DNA of 64,000 nt, taken from Serratia plymuthica NBRC 102599. GTDB taxonomy: Bacteria > Pseudomonadota > Gammaproteobacteria > Enterobacterales > Enterobacteriaceae. Shown here piece after piece: positions 19,153-28,852 of the stretch (its first letter is position 1; each line of letters opens with the position of its first letter). A program made the position numbers and the translations under genes. A model generated the notes under the pieces. That model was not told the origin of the DNA, made no database searches, and saw nothing but the letters and a program-made list of their open reading frames with translations. Location: contig NZ_BCTU01000020.1 of NCBI RefSeq assembly GCF_001590925.1, positions 123,963 to 187,962 of the forward strand. The letters are read 5' to 3'.

Positions 19153-20661
19153 ATGACCGCTTCCACCACATCCACCGCATTTATCACCCTGGAGAATATC
19201 AGTAAAAGATTCCCAGGCGTGCTGGCACTGGACCAGATCAACCTGACGCTGAATATTGGCGAAGTGCATTGCCTGGCCGGACAAAATGGCTGCGGCAAAA
19301 GCACCATTATTAAAATTATTTCCGGGGTTTATCAGCCGGAAAAAGGCGCCAATATTTCGCTGGAAGGCAAACTCTTTCATTCCCTGACGCCGCAGCTCTC
19401 CGGCTATTACGGTATTCAGGTGATTTATCAGGATCTGTCGTTGTTCCCCAATCTGACGGTGGCGGAAAATATCGCCATTCATCGCTATCTGCCCGGCGGC
19501 CATTTCTGGGTGCGCAAGCAGGTGATGCGCCAGACCGCGCTGGACGCCATGGCCCGCATCGGGGTGCATATCGATCCCGATAAAAAAGTCGAAAAACTGT
19601 CGATTGCCGATCGCCAACTGGTGGCGATTTGCCGCGCCATAGCCGCCGAAGCGCGGCTGGTGATTATGGACGAGCCTACCGCATCGCTGACGCGCCAGGA
19701 GGTCAACGGCCTGCTGCGGGTGGTCAATGAGCTGAAAGCGGCGGGCATCTGCGTGGTGTTTGTCAGCCATCGCCTGGATGAGGTGATGGAAGTCGCCGAC
19801 CGTATTAGCGTGATGCGCGACGGCAAGCTGGTCGGCACTTACCCGGCAAGCCAACTCGACAGCCACGAACTGGCGTTCCTGATGACCGGCCAACGCTTCC
19901 ACTACAGCCAATTGCCGGCACGCCCGCCAGCCGATACCGCCCCGCTGCTCGAAGTCTGCAACCTCAGCCGGCGCGGCAAATACCGGGACATCAATCTTTC
20001 ACTGCGCAGCGGCGAAATAGTCTCGATTGTCGGGCTGCTCGGCGCAGGCCGCACCGAACTGTGCCTCAGCCTGTTCGGTATGACACGCCCGGACAGCGGT
20101 GAAATCAAAATCGACGGCCAACCGGTGCGGCTGCACAACAACCGCGACGCGGTGCGCCACGGCATCGGCTACGTGTCGGAAGATCGTCTGACCCAGGGGT
20201 TGATCATGGAGCAGTCGATCTACGACAACACCATCGTCACGGTGTTTGATCAACTGCATACGCCGCTTGGGTTGCTGGATCACGCCAAGGCGACCGAGCT
20301 GGTCAACCGGCTGATCCGTGACCTGAACATCAAGGTGTCCGACAGCGCGTTGCCGGTCAAAACCCTGTCCGGCGGCAACGCCCAGCGTATCGCCATCGCC
20401 AAGTGGGTAGCGACCCAGCCGAAGATCCTGATCCTCGACTCGCCCACCGTCGGGGTGGATATCGCCAACAAAGAGGGGATCTACCAGATCGCCAAAGATC
20501 TGGCCGAGCTCGGCATGGCGGTGTTGATGATCTGCGACGAGATCCCGGAAGCCTATTACAACAGCCATCGGGTGATGGTGATGCGCAAAGGCGAACTGAT
20601 CGCCGAGTTTTCGCCGCACCACAGCACCGAACAACAGATCGCCGAGGTGGTGAATGGATAA
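19153..20661 (+). CDS. Sugar ABC transporter ATP-binding protein (RbsA-type, two domains)
   Basis: A 502-residue duplicated ATPase of the carbohydrate-uptake-2 type. Domain 1 has Walker A GQNGCGKST (near residues 43-51), a degenerate signature LSIADRQLV and Walker B LVIMDEPTA. Domain 2 has the family-typical altered P-loop GLLGAGRTEL, the signature LSGGNAQRIAIAKW and the Walker B-like ILILDSPTVGVD. Such pairing of one active and one variant site is normal for RbsA, MglA and LsrA. The stop overlaps the following permease start (20654-20661), indicating translational coupling. Confidence 0.95.
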   Translation: MTASTTSTAFITLENISKRFPGVLALDQINLTLNIGEVHCLAGQNGCGKSTIIKIISGVYQPEKGANISLEGKLFHSLTPQLSGYYGIQVIYQDLSLFPNLTVAENIAIHRYLPGGHFWVRKQVMRQTALDAMARIGVHIDPDKKVEKLSIADRQLVAICRAIAAEARLVIMDEPTASLTRQEVNGLLRVVNELKAAGICVVFVSHRLDEVMEVADRISVMRDGKLVGTYPASQLDSHELAFLMTGQRFHYSQLPARPPADTAPLLEVCNLSRRGKYRDINLSLRSGEIVSIVGLLGAGRTELCLSLFGMTRPDSGEIKIDGQPVRLHNNRDAVRHGIGYVSEDRLTQGLIMEQSIYDNTIVTVFDQLHTPLGLLDHAKATELVNRLIRDLNIKVSDSALPVKTLSGGNAQRIAIAKWVATQPKILILDSPTVGVDIANKEGIYQIAKDLAELGMAVLMICDEIPEAYYNSHRVMVMRKGELIAEFSPHHSTEQQIAEVVNG

Positions 20662-21643
20662 GTCATTACTGGCCCGCCTGGCCGGCCGGCACGAGTTTTA
20701 CCTGGGCCTGCTGGTGTTGTTGCTGGCCATTGGCCTGAGCGCCGGCACCAGCGAATTCCTGACGCTCGGCAACCTGACCGACGTCGCCACCAGCTACGCC
20801 ATTCTCGGCATTCTCGCCTGCGGCCTGTTCGTGGTGCTGATTGCCGGTGGCATCGACATTTCGTTCCCGGCTATCACCGCCATCGCCCAGTACGTGATGG
20901 CTACCTGGGTTATTCAGCACGGCGGCGGCTTCCCTTTGGCATTCGTGCTGGCGATGGGCGTAGGCCTGTTGCTCGGGCTGGTGAACGGTTTTCTGGTGTA
21001 CTGGCTGAAGGTGCCGGCCATCATCATCACCATCGCCACCCTGAACCTGTTCTATGGCCTGCTGGTGTACGCCACCAACGGCACCTGGCTGTACGGTTTC
21101 CCGGACTGGTTTATGGACGGCATCAACTGGTTCTCGTTCCAGGGCGCCGATGGCTACGACTACGGCCTGACGCTGCCGCTGCTGTGCCTGCTGGCGGTGG
21201 TGATCGTCACCGGCGTGCTGATGAACTTTACCCGCCTCGGCCGCCAGATCTTCGCCATGGGCGGCAACCGCGATGCGGCATCGCGCCTGGGGTTGAACCT
21301 GCTGCGGCTGCACTTCTACGTTTATGGCTACATGGGCATTCTGGCCGGTATCGCTGCGGTGGTTCAGGCGCAAATCACCCAGTCGGTCGCCCCCAACTCG
21401 CTGCTCGGCTTTGAGCTGACGGTGCTGGCGGCGGTGGTGCTCGGCGGCACCAGCATGACCGGCGGCCGCGGATCGCTGACCGGCACGCTGCTTGGCGTAG
21501 TGTTGCTGGCCTTTCTGCAAAACGGCCTGACGCTGCTCAGCGTGTCGGCTTATTGGCACCAGGTGTTCAGCGGCGCGATCATTTTGATCAGCATCAGCAG
21601 CACCGCCTGGAATGAAAAACGCAAGCTGGCCAAGGAGCTATGA
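20654..21643 (+). CDS. Sugar ABC transporter permease (first)
   Basis: A 329-residue inner-membrane permease of the RbsC/LsrC/RhaP group with about nine to ten hydrophobic segments. The conserved BPD_transp_2 blocks are present: GLFVVLIAGGIDISFPAITAIAQYV near the first third, and VLAAVVLGGTSMTGGRGSLTGTLLGV near the end, the loop that contacts the ATPase. It overlaps the ATPase gene by 8 bases and is followed after 1 base by a second permease gene, so the two very likely form a heterodimeric channel. Confidence 0.94.
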   Translation: MDKSLLARLAGRHEFYLGLLVLLLAIGLSAGTSEFLTLGNLTDVATSYAILGILACGLFVVLIAGGIDISFPAITAIAQYVMATWVIQHGGGFPLAFVLAMGVGLLLGLVNGFLVYWLKVPAIIITIATLNLFYGLLVYATNGTWLYGFPDWFMDGINWFSFQGADGYDYGLTLPLLCLLAVVIVTGVLMNFTRLGRQIFAMGGNRDAASRLGLNLLRLHFYVYGYMGILAGIAAVVQAQITQSVAPNSLLGFELTVLAAVVLGGTSMTGGRGSLTGTLLGVVLLAFLQNGLTLLSVSAYWHQVFSGAIILISISSTAWNEKRKLAKEL

Positions 21644-21644
21644 C

Positions 21645-22598
21645 ATGAATTCGTTAACCCGCCTGATCCCGAACGATCGGATCATCCGCCTGCAAAGCGC
21701 GATCATCATTGCCGTGGCGCTGCTGTTTGCCGGGCTGCTCGGATCGCGTTTCTTCAGCGTCGGCAACTTCCAGTCGATCGCCTCGCAACTGCCGATCCTC
21801 GGCATGCTGGCGCTCGGAATGGGCATTACCATGCTGACCGGCGGCATTAATTTGTCGATCATCGCCGGTGCCAACGCCTGCTCGCTGGTGATGGCGACGA
21901 TTATTGTCAGCCATCCGGATCAACCGCTGTTTTTAGCGCTGGCGCTGCTGGCCGGGCTGCTGGTCGCGGTCGCCATCGGCGCACTTAACGGCGTGCTGGT
22001 CGCCTGGGTCGGCGTTTCGCCGATTCTGGCCTCGCTCGGCACCATGACGCTGATCACCGGCCTGAATATCCTGCTGTCCAACGGCGCGGTGATCTCCGGC
22101 TTCCCGGCGGTGATTCAGTACTTTGGCAACGGCAGCCTACTCGGCATTCCGGTGGCGCTGCTGCTGTTCCTGCTGGTGGCCGTCGGCCTGTGGCTGCTGC
22201 TGGAGCACACCACGCTGGGCCGCAGTTTGTACCTGATCGGCTCCAATGAACAGGCCACCCGTTTTAGCGGGGTCAATACCGCCCGAGTGCAGATCGCGGT
22301 GTATATCCTGTCAGCCTTGCTCGGCTGGGGCGCAGCCCTATTGATGATGGCCAAGTTCAACTCGGCCAAGGCGGGTTACGGCGAATCCTACCTGCTGGTG
22401 ACCATTCTGGCCTCGGTGCTGGGCGGCATTAATCCGGACGGCGGTTTTGGCCGAGTGCTTGGTCTGGTGCTGGCGCTGATTGTGCTGCAAATGCTGGAAA
22501 GCGGCCTCAACCTGCTGGGCGTCAGCAGCTATCTGACCATGGCCCTGTGGGGCGGTGTGCTGATCCTGTTTATCGCATTACAGAATCGAAAAGCCTGA
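21645..22598 (+). CDS. Sugar ABC transporter permease (second)
   Basis: A 317-residue paralogue of the preceding permease. I use ATG 21645, immediately after the upstream stop and behind AAGGAGC; the open frame can extend to 21612 inside the previous gene. The blocks LGMGITMLTGGINLSIIAGANAC and LVTILASVLGGINPDGGFGRVLG (given in part) match the BPD_transp_2 family. It completes a binding protein, ATPase and two-permease set in one operon with a kinase and an isomerase. Confidence 0.93.
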   Translation: MNSLTRLIPNDRIIRLQSAIIIAVALLFAGLLGSRFFSVGNFQSIASQLPILGMLALGMGITMLTGGINLSIIAGANACSLVMATIIVSHPDQPLFLALALLAGLLVAVAIGALNGVLVAWVGVSPILASLGTMTLITGLNILLSNGAVISGFPAVIQYFGNGSLLGIPVALLLFLLVAVGLWLLLEHTTLGRSLYLIGSNEQATRFSGVNTARVQIAVYILSALLGWGAALLMMAKFNSAKAGYGESYLLVTILASVLGGINPDGGFGRVLGLVLALIVLQMLESGLNLLGVSSYLTMALWGGVLILFIALQNRKA

Positions 22599-22611
22599 CT
22601 GGAGAAGAACA

Positions 22612-24249
22612 ATGGCGAGTTATTTTATTGGCGTAGATGTAGGCACCGGAAGCGCACGCGCAGGGGTATTCGATCTCAACGGCCGCATGGTCGGGCAGGC
22701 CAGTCGGCCCATCGATTTGTACCGCCCGAAGGCGGACTTTGTCGAACAGTCTTCGGACAATATCTGGCAAGCGGTGTGCAGCGCGGTGCGCGATGCGGTC
22801 AACCAGGCCGACATCAACCCGATTCAGGTCAAAGGGCTGGGGTTCGACGCCACCTGTTCGCTGGTGGTGCTGGATAAAGAAGGCCAGCCGCTGACCGTCA
22901 GCCCGTCCGGCCGCACCGAGCAGAACATCATCGTGTGGATGGATCACCGGGCGATCGTTCAGGCCGAGCGCATCAACGCCACCAAACACCGGGTGCTGGA
23001 CTTCGTCGGCGGGATCATCTCGCCGGAGATGCAAACCCCCAAAATGCTGTGGCTGAAGCAGCATATGCCGACCACCTGGGCCAATGCCGGCTACCTGTTT
23101 GACCTGCCGGATTTTCTCACCTGGCGCGCCACCCAGGACGCCACCCGTTCGCTATGTTCGACGGTGTGCAAATGGACTTACCTCGGCCATGAGCAGCGCT
23201 GGGACAAAAGCTATTTCAAACAGATTGGGCTGGAAGACGTGCTGGAACACGACGCCGCCAAGATCGGCAGCGACGTAAAAATGATGGGTGAACCGCTGGG
23301 CCACGGCCTGACGCAGCGCGCCGCCGGCGAGATGGGCCTGATTGCCGGCACGGCGGTCAGCGTGTCGATCATCGACGCTCATGCCGGCACTCTCGGCACG
23401 CTGGGTGCCACCGGGGTTTCCGGCGAAGTGGCGGATTTTAACCGCCGCATCGCGCTGATCGGCGGTACTTCTACCGGCCATATGGCGATGTCGCGCACCG
23501 CGCGCTTTATCGGCGGCGTGTGGGGGCCCTATTACTCGGCAATTCTGCCGGAATACTGGCTGAACGAAGGGGGTCAATCCGCTACCGGCGCGTTGATTGA
23601 CCATGTGATCCAGTCTCATCCGTGTTATCAGGATCTGCTGACGCAGGCGAAAACCCAAGGGCAGACCATCTATGAGGTGCTGAACGCCCTGCTGCGCCGC
23701 ATGGCCGGCGAGCCGGAGGACATCGCCTTCCTGACCCAGGATATTCACATGCTGCCGTATTTCCACGGCAACCGTTCGCCGCGCGCCAACCCGACGCTGA
23801 CCGGCACCCTGACCGGGCTGAAGCTGTCGCGCACCCCGGAGGACATGGCGCTGCACTATCTGGCGACCCTCCAGGCGATCGCGCTCGGCACCCGCCATAT
23901 TATCGAAACCATGAACCAAAGCGGCTACAGCATCGACACCATTATGGCCAGCGGCGGCGGCACCAAGAACCCGCTGTTCGTGCAGGAGCACGCCAACGCC
24001 ACCGGCTGCGCCATGTTGCTGCCGGAAGAGAGCGAAGCGATGCTGCTGGGCGGCGCGATGATGGGCACCGTGGCGGCGGGCGTGTTCGACACGCTGCCGG
24101 AAGCGATGAGTGCCATGAGCCGCATCGGTAAAACCGTTACGCCGCAGACCAACAAAATAAAAAGCTATTACGACCGCAAATACCGCGTGTTCCATGAGCT
24201 GTATAACGACCATATGAAATACCGCCGGCTGATGCAGGAGGAGGCGTGA
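22612..24249 (+). CDS. FGGY-family pentulokinase (D-ribulokinase-like)
   Basis: A 545-residue sugar kinase of the FGGY family. The N-terminal phosphate-binding block GVDVGTGSARAGVFD (residues 6-20), GLGFDATCSLVVLD, and WMDHRAIVQAERIN match the sub-branch that includes eukaryotic FGGY/YDR109C, which phosphorylate D-ribulose. The C-terminal ATP-site motif ASGGGTKNPLFVQ is also present. By family it should convert D-ribulose or a close ketopentose to the 5-phosphate in the cytoplasm after import by the upstream transporter. The stop overlaps the next start (TGATG), so the isomerase gene is translationally coupled. The exact substrate is an inference. Confidence 0.9.
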   Translation: MASYFIGVDVGTGSARAGVFDLNGRMVGQASRPIDLYRPKADFVEQSSDNIWQAVCSAVRDAVNQADINPIQVKGLGFDATCSLVVLDKEGQPLTVSPSGRTEQNIIVWMDHRAIVQAERINATKHRVLDFVGGIISPEMQTPKMLWLKQHMPTTWANAGYLFDLPDFLTWRATQDATRSLCSTVCKWTYLGHEQRWDKSYFKQIGLEDVLEHDAAKIGSDVKMMGEPLGHGLTQRAAGEMGLIAGTAVSVSIIDAHAGTLGTLGATGVSGEVADFNRRIALIGGTSTGHMAMSRTARFIGGVWGPYYSAILPEYWLNEGGQSATGALIDHVIQSHPCYQDLLTQAKTQGQTIYEVLNALLRRMAGEPEDIAFLTQDIHMLPYFHGNRSPRANPTLTGTLTGLKLSRTPEDMALHYLATLQAIALGTRHIIETMNQSGYSIDTIMASGGGTKNPLFVQEHANATGCAMLLPEESEAMLLGGAMMGTVAAGVFDTLPEAMSAMSRIGKTVTPQTNKIKSYYDRKYRVFHELYNDHMKYRRLMQEEA

Positions 24250-24848
24250 TGCAGCAGGAATGGCAGCGAGCGACGGAAGCCTGGGCCATTTACAGCCGCG
24301 AACTGGCGCAACTCAGCCAACGCATCGACGCGCCCACCTGGCAACGGCTGCTGACGCTGCTGGCGGCGTGCCGGGGCAAGATTGCGGTCACCGGTGTCGG
24401 CACCTCCGGCATCGCGGCGCGCAAGATTGCCCATATGCTGGCCTGCGTGGAACGGCCGGCCATCTACCTGAACGCCACCGACGCGGCGCACGGCGATTTG
24501 GGCTTTCTGCGCGGCGATGATCTGATGATACTGATTTCGCGCGGCGGCAATTCCGATGAGCTGACCCGCCTGCTGCCGACGCTGCAGGCCAAAGGCGTAC
24601 CGCTGATTGGCGTGACGGAAAACCCGGATTCGGCGATCGCTCATGCGGCGCAGCTGGTGATCCGCACAGGGGTGGAAAACGAGATAGATCCGCTGAATAT
24701 GCTGGCAACTACGTCTATCGTGCTGGTATTGGCGATTTTCGATGCCGCCTGTGCCTGCCTGATGGAACGCAGCGGCTACAGCAAAGAAACCCTGCTGGCG
24801 GTGCATCCGGGCGGTGACGTGGGGAAAAGTTTGCGCGAGCAGGAATAA
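24249..24848 (+). CDS. SIS-domain sugar-phosphate isomerase, KdsD/GutQ-like without CBS domains
   Basis: A 199-residue protein consisting of one SIS domain. GVGTSGIAARKIAHMLA, AAHGDLGFL, ISRGGNSDELTRLLP and the ending LLAVHPGGDVGKSL parallel the catalytic domain of arabinose-5-phosphate isomerases. Those enzymes are about 320 residues because they carry two C-terminal CBS domains, which are missing here. The likely reaction is aldose-ketose isomerisation of a pentose phosphate, such as ribulose 5-phosphate, made by the upstream kinase. Start ATG 24249 overlaps the kinase stop by one base. A 6-phospho-3-hexuloisomerase-type activity is the main alternative. Confidence 0.85.
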   Translation: MQQEWQRATEAWAIYSRELAQLSQRIDAPTWQRLLTLLAACRGKIAVTGVGTSGIAARKIAHMLACVERPAIYLNATDAAHGDLGFLRGDDLMILISRGGNSDELTRLLPTLQAKGVPLIGVTENPDSAIAHAAQLVIRTGVENEIDPLNMLATTSIVLVLAIFDAACACLMERSGYSKETLLAVHPGGDVGKSLREQE

Positions 24849-24852
24849 CAGC

Positions 24853-24872
24853 GGGGCGAAGATGTTCGCCCC
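24853..24872. terminator. Hairpin between convergent SIS gene and rsmJ
   Basis: GGGGCGAA and TTCGCCCC form a perfect eight-base stem with a four-base loop in the gap between two convergent genes. There is no good T-tract on either side, so terminator function is only likely from position. Confidence 0.45.
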
Positions 24873-24883
24873 TGGGAATAAGC

Positions 24884-25630
24884 TTACAACGGCATATAAA
24901 TATCGAAACGGTGGCTCTTGGTCAGGCTGGCCGCGTGCGCAGGCACGTTGGCCAACGGCGGGGCGTAATCCGGCCGCTTCACCACCACCCGCTTGGTCGC
25001 CAGCCGACGCGCAGGCTCCAGCAGGCCGTCGGCGTCGTCATCGCTGCCCACCAACGACTGAAATACCCGCATCTCTTTCTTCACCAGCGCGCTTTTTTGC
25101 TTGTGCGGATACATCGGATCGAGATACACCACTTCGGGCCGTGGATCCAGGCCGGTCAGCGCGGTCAGGCTGGAGGCGTGCAGCAGCGTCAAACGCTCAC
25201 GCAGCCACGGGCCGATTTCCGCATCCTGATAACCGCGTTGCAGCCCGTCATCCAACAGCGCCGCCACCACCGGATTGCGTTCCAGCATCCGCACCTTGCA
25301 GCCCAGCGAAGCCAGCACAAAGGCGTCACGCCCCAGCCCGGCGGTCGCGTCCACCACTTCCGGCAGGTAACTGCCCTTGATGCCGACCGCCTTGGCCACC
25401 GCTTCGCCGCGCCCGCCGCCGAAGCGACGCCGATGCGCCAGGGTGCCGGAAACGAAATCGACGTAAATCGCGCCCAGCTTGGGTTCGTCGCGTTTGCGCA
25501 GCTCCAGCCGCTGCGGCGTCAGCACCAGCGCCATCAACGCATCGTCGTCCGAGGTTAACTGCCAGCGCTCCGCCAGAATAGACAAGGCGCCGGGATCGGC
25601 GCCTTCTTCACACAATAAACACACGCTCAC
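24884..25630 (-). CDS. rsmJ: 16S rRNA (guanine1516-N2)-methyltransferase
   Basis: A 248-residue protein matching E. coli RsmJ (YhiQ) over its length. [21 protein letters not shown] (given in part), the SAM-binding motif [19 protein letters not shown], the [17 protein letters not shown] block and [20 protein letters not shown] carry the catalytic and cofactor regions. I take GTG 25630 as the start, since [10 protein letters not shown] aligns with the known MKICLIDE start; longer frames run into prlC. It begins 7 bases after the prlC stop, so it is co-transcribed with prlC as in E. coli. It methylates 16S rRNA in the small subunit. Confidence 0.95.
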   Translation of the reverse strand: MSVCLLCEEGADPGALSILAERWQLTSDDDALMALVLTPQRLELRKRDEPKLGAIYVDFVSGTLAHRRRFGGGRGEAVAKAVGIKGSYLPEVVDATAGLGRDAFVLASLGCKVRMLERNPVVAALLDDGLQRGYQDAEIGPWLRERLTLLHASSLTALTGLDPRPEVVYLDPMYPHKQKSALVKKEMRVFQSLVGSDDDADGLLEPARRLATKRVVVKRPDYAPPLANVPAHAASLTKSHRFDIYMPL

Positions 25631-25637
25631 CGGTGGG

Positions 25638-27680
25638 TTATCCTTTAATACCGTAATGGCGCAGCATAGCATCCAGCTGCGGCTCACGGCCACGGAAGCG
25701 TTTGAACAGTTCCATCGGCTCTTCCGAACCGCCGCGCGACAGGATGTTGTCGAGGAAGGATTTGCCGGTTTCGGCGTTGAAAATCCCCTCTTCTTCAAAG
25801 CGCGAGTAGGCATCGGCAGACAGCACTTCCGCCCACAGATAGCTGTAATAACCCGCCGCGTAACCGCCGGCAAAGATATGGCTGAAGGCATGTGGGAAGC
25901 GGCCCCAGCTCGGTGAAGGTACCACCGCCACCATTTTCTTCACTTCCGCCAGCGTCGGCAGGATTTGCGCGCCTTTTTCCGGGCTGTATTCGGCGTGCAT
26001 GCGGAAGTCGAACAGACCGAACTCCAGCTGGCGCAGGATAAACAGCGCCGCCTGGTAGTTTTTGGCCGCCAGCAGCTTGTCGAGCATCTCTTTCGGCAGC
26101 GGCTCACCGCTCTGATAATGGCCGGAGATAAAGGCCAGCGCTTCCGGCTCCCAGCACCAGTTTTCCATAAACTGGCTCGGCAGCTCGACCGCATCCCACG
26201 GCACGCCGCTGATGCCGGAGACGCCGGCGATATCGATTTGGGTCAGCATATGGTGCAGACCGTGGCCGAACTCGTGGAATAGCGTGGTCACTTCGTTATG
26301 GGTGAACAGCGCCGGTTTGTCGCCCAGCGGGCGGTTGAAGTTGCAGGTCAGGTAGGCAACCGGCTTTTGCAGCGAGCCGTCGGCCTTGCGCAGGCTGCCG
26401 ACGCAGTCGTCCATCCACGCCCCGCCGCGTTTGTTTTCACGCGCGTACAGGTCAAGGTAGAAGCTGCCGCGCAGTTCGCCGTTGGTATCGAACAGGTCAA
26501 AGAAGCGCACTTCAGGATGCCAGGTATCCACATCCTTGCGCTCTTTGGCGGTGATGCCGTAAATGCGCTTCACCACTTCAAACAGCCCTTCTACCACGCG
26601 CTGTTCAGGGAAGTACGGGCGCAGCTGTTCGTCGCTGATGGAGAACAGGTGCTGTTTTTGTTTTTCGCCGTAATAGGTGATGTCCCAGGCTTCCAGCTCA
26701 TCCACGCCGTAATGCTGTTTGGCGAAGGCGCGCAGCTGCGCCAGCTCTTTCTCGGCCTGCGGGCGAGCACGCTTGGCCAGATCGTTCAGGAAACCGAGCA
26801 CTTGCTCCGGGTTTTCCGCCATTTTGGTCGCCAGCGATTTGTCGGCGTAGCTGGCGAAGCCCAGCAGTTCGGCCAGTTCGTGGCGCAGCGCCAGCGTTTC
26901 CGCCATCACTTCGCTGTTGTCCCATTTGCCGGCGTTCGGCCCCTGATCGGAAGCGCGGGTAGCGAAGGCGCGGTACATTTCTTCACGCAGCGCACGGTTG
27001 TCGCCGTAGGTCAGCACCGGCAGGTAGCTCGGCATATCCAGCGTCAGCAGCCAGCCGTCCTGCTCTTTGGCCTGCGCCATCGCCTGGGCCTGTGCCAACG
27101 CGCTTTCCGGCAGGCCGCTCAGCTCGGCTTCGTCGGTAATCAGTTTGCTCCAGCCCATGGTGGCGTCGAGCACATTGTTGCTGTAGGTAGAACCCAGCTC
27201 GGACAGGCGCGCGACGATCTCGCCGTAGCGCGCCTGTTTTTCCGGCGACAGGCCAATGCCCGACAGTTCGAAATCACGCAGCGCGTTTTCCACCGACTTG
27301 CGCTGTGGCGCGCTCAGTTGGTTAAACGCTTCGCCCTCTTTCAGGCTGCGATACGCCTGGTACAGCCCCTCATGCTGGCCCACCCAAGTGCCGTATTCAG
27401 ACAGCAGCGGCAGCGCCTGTTCGTAGGCGGCACGCAGTTCCGGGCTGTTTTTGACCGAATTCAGGTGCCCGACCGGCGACCAGATGCGCGACAGGCGATC
27501 GTCCGACTCCGCCAGCGGCTGACACAGGTTATCCCAGGTGAACGGCCCCGGCTGCGCGACCACGCGCTCTACCGCAGCGCGGCAATCGGCCAAGGCGGAT
27601 TGCACCGCAGGCACGATATCTTCAGGGCGAATGGCGGAAAACGGCGGCAGGGAAAACGGTGTCAGCAACGGATTTGTCAT
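25638..27680 (-). CDS. prlC: Oligopeptidase A
   Basis: A 680-residue cytoplasmic zinc metallopeptidase of the M3 family, the same length as E. coli OpdA/PrlC. The catalytic HEFGH motif lies near residues 467-471 ([14 protein letters not shown]), with the downstream Glu in the third zinc-ligand region. The N-terminus [17 protein letters not shown] fixes the start at ATG 27680; the open frame extends upstream, but that part is not protein-like. The enzyme degrades small peptides, including cleaved signal peptides. In E. coli this gene is heat-inducible. A sigma-32-like box occurs in the upstream 63-bp repeat. Confidence 0.97.
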   Translation of the reverse strand: MTNPLLTPFSLPPFSAIRPEDIVPAVQSALADCRAAVERVVAQPGPFTWDNLCQPLAESDDRLSRIWSPVGHLNSVKNSPELRAAYEQALPLLSEYGTWVGQHEGLYQAYRSLKEGEAFNQLSAPQRKSVENALRDFELSGIGLSPEKQARYGEIVARLSELGSTYSNNVLDATMGWSKLITDEAELSGLPESALAQAQAMAQAKEQDGWLLTLDMPSYLPVLTYGDNRALREEMYRAFATRASDQGPNAGKWDNSEVMAETLALRHELAELLGFASYADKSLATKMAENPEQVLGFLNDLAKRARPQAEKELAQLRAFAKQHYGVDELEAWDITYYGEKQKQHLFSISDEQLRPYFPEQRVVEGLFEVVKRIYGITAKERKDVDTWHPEVRFFDLFDTNGELRGSFYLDLYARENKRGGAWMDDCVGSLRKADGSLQKPVAYLTCNFNRPLGDKPALFTHNEVTTLFHEFGHGLHHMLTQIDIAGVSGISGVPWDAVELPSQFMENWCWEPEALAFISGHYQSGEPLPKEMLDKLLAAKNYQAALFILRQLEFGLFDFRMHAEYSPEKGAQILPTLAEVKKMVAVVPSPSWGRFPHAFSHIFAGGYAAGYYSYLWAEVLSADAYSRFEEEGIFNAETGKSFLDNILSRGGSEEPMELFKRFRGREPQLDAMLRHYGIKG

Positions 27681-27721
27681 AGGGGCAGTCCTGATTAGCG
27701 TTGGGGCCCGCCGCAGCGGGC

Positions 27722-27784
27722 AGGCCTTAAAATGCGAATGAATATCTAACATGGAGCCAAGCAGCGGGAAAATCAATGGCCGGG
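27722..27784. repeat. 63-bp direct repeat, copy 1 (prlC upstream region)
   Basis: The 63 bases here recur at 28985-29047 with one mismatch (position 16: A here, G there). This copy lies 42 bases upstream of the prlC start. On the minus strand it contains ATTGATTTT and, 13 bases later, CTCCATGTTA, which resembles a sigma-32 promoter (CTTGAAA and CCCCATnT). Confidence 0.9.
27751..27782 (-). promoter_or_regulatory. Sigma-32-like promoter candidate for prlC
   Basis: Read on the minus strand, ATTGATTTT is followed after about 13 bases by CTCCATGTTA. The second element matches the heat-shock -10 consensus CCCCATnT well and the first matches CTTGAAA only partly. prlC of E. coli is a known heat-shock gene, which makes the assignment plausible. 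The same sequence is present again in the second repeat copy, about 1.3 kb away. Confidence 0.35.
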
Positions 27785-28061
27785 AAATGTTATTTAACTC
27801 ACGCTTAACCGACGGGCGGTACTCAATGGAGAAATGCCGTCCTTCCCTTTGCTTCCATACGACCAAGTAAACACTCCGACCACGATCTCCCGCAGGAAAA
27901 AGCAAAAAATGTGATGTAATACAATAAAGCTGACAACATCCTATTTTACAAAACAGAAAAAACATTTATATATAAGCCCCTGTCTTTTATTAAGGCAATA
28001 AATTGAAAATAATTACTATAAACACTTATTGCATCCATTAGATGAATGAAAAGGATTTAAT

Positions 28062-28427
28062 ATGACATGGACTTATGACGTTATGACGAGAAAGTTCTCT
28101 TTGAATGGAGAATTCAAATTCTATGCGCAGTACGCCGGCGCCGTAGGCTACCAAAATAATACCAAATTTGAATGTTTGAAAGACAAAGGTCCATTGCCAA
28201 GGGGAAAGTACAAAATTGGAGCGCCTTACGCTTCAGTCAATACGGGTAGATATACTATTCCCCTTACCCCAACCAGCACCGGTAACATGTGTAATCGCGA
28301 TGCATTTAAAATCCATGGTGATAGCCTGAAAAATCCTGGAAAAGCATCCAAAGGATGCATCATCGCCAACCCAAAATACAGAGAAGAAATATGGAATAGT
28401 GGTGATAGGGAGTTGATTGTACAATGA
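28062..28427 (+). CDS. Tlde1-like (DUF2778) L,D-transpeptidase-fold effector
   Basis: A 121-residue protein with no signal peptide. The start MTWTYDVMTRKFSLNG, the central GPLPRGKYKIG and the pair FKIHGDS (His85) and SKGCII (Cys99) match the DUF2778/Tlde1 family. Members include type VI secretion effectors that modify peptidoglycan tetrapeptides in the target periplasm. Ribosome site AAAAGGA precedes ATG 28062. It overlaps the next gene by four bases (ATGA), the usual arrangement for effector and immunity pairs. No VgrG, Hcp or PAAR gene is nearby, so it would be an orphan cargo effector. Function is inferred from family. Confidence 0.8.
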   Translation: MTWTYDVMTRKFSLNGEFKFYAQYAGAVGYQNNTKFECLKDKGPLPRGKYKIGAPYASVNTGRYTIPLTPTSTGNMCNRDAFKIHGDSLKNPGKASKGCIIANPKYREEIWNSGDRELIVQ

Positions 28428-28852
28428 GAAAATTTTTAGCCATTTCAACATTTTTACTTTCCTCCTCAGTTATTGCCATGGAAAGTAACCCATGTGTTAT
28501 TGTGGGTTCATCAGTAGAGATTCCCATTTTCAATGCAATGATTAACGACATGGACGTTAAAAGAGAATCAATAGTTGCAAAAAAAACCAAATTGGAACTT
28601 CTCGAAAACAAACCTGTAAATAAGTTATTGGCTATGCAACTGGCTAAAAGTGACGAGAAAGAGCTTTCTTTCGTCAAGTATAAAGAACTTTTTTCAATTT
28701 ACCAGAGTGACAATCCAAGGAACCTTATCATAAAATATACCTACGAAAACACAGAAGGAAAACATAATATTTTTATTGGCTCTGCCATAGTCAATAACAA
28801 TGAATGCTCCGTTGGTTTTAATGGGTATATTGTCGTGGAACGTGGGTTTTAA
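28424..28852 (+). CDS. Probable periplasmic immunity protein for the Tlde1-like effector
   Basis: A 142-residue protein with a signal peptide (residues 1-18, MRKFLAISTFLLSSSVIA), so it should act in the periplasm, where a peptidoglycan-targeting effector would strike. It has two Cys in the mature part (SNPC and NNEC) that may form a disulfide. The family was not recognised. The call rests on the ATGA overlap with the effector gene, the export signal, the AT-rich codon use shared with it, and enclosure in the same repeat-bounded islet. Confidence 0.6.
   Translation: MRKFLAISTFLLSSSVIAMESNPCVIVGSSVEIPIFNAMINDMDVKRESIVAKKTKLELLENKPVNKLLAMQLAKSDEKELSFVKYKELFSIYQSDNPRNLIIKYTYENTEGKHNIFIGSAIVNNNECSVGFNGYIVVERGF

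Noticed and set aside
18048..22598. lsr autoinducer-2 uptake system
   Set aside because: The binding protein and permeases resemble Lsr proteins, but lsrK, lsrR, lsrF and lsrG are absent and the kinase belongs to the ribulokinase-like branch.
23152..24213. 353-codon open frame antisense to the pentulokinase gene
   Set aside because: Shadow of the kinase gene; low-information His/Arg/Gln-rich protein with no motif.
26298..27698. 466-codon open frame antisense to prlC
   Set aside because: It lies wholly opposite a clear M3 peptidase gene. Its composition (Ala, Arg, Gln, His, Phe-rich) is what high-GC antisense frames give, and there is no ribosome site or family feature.
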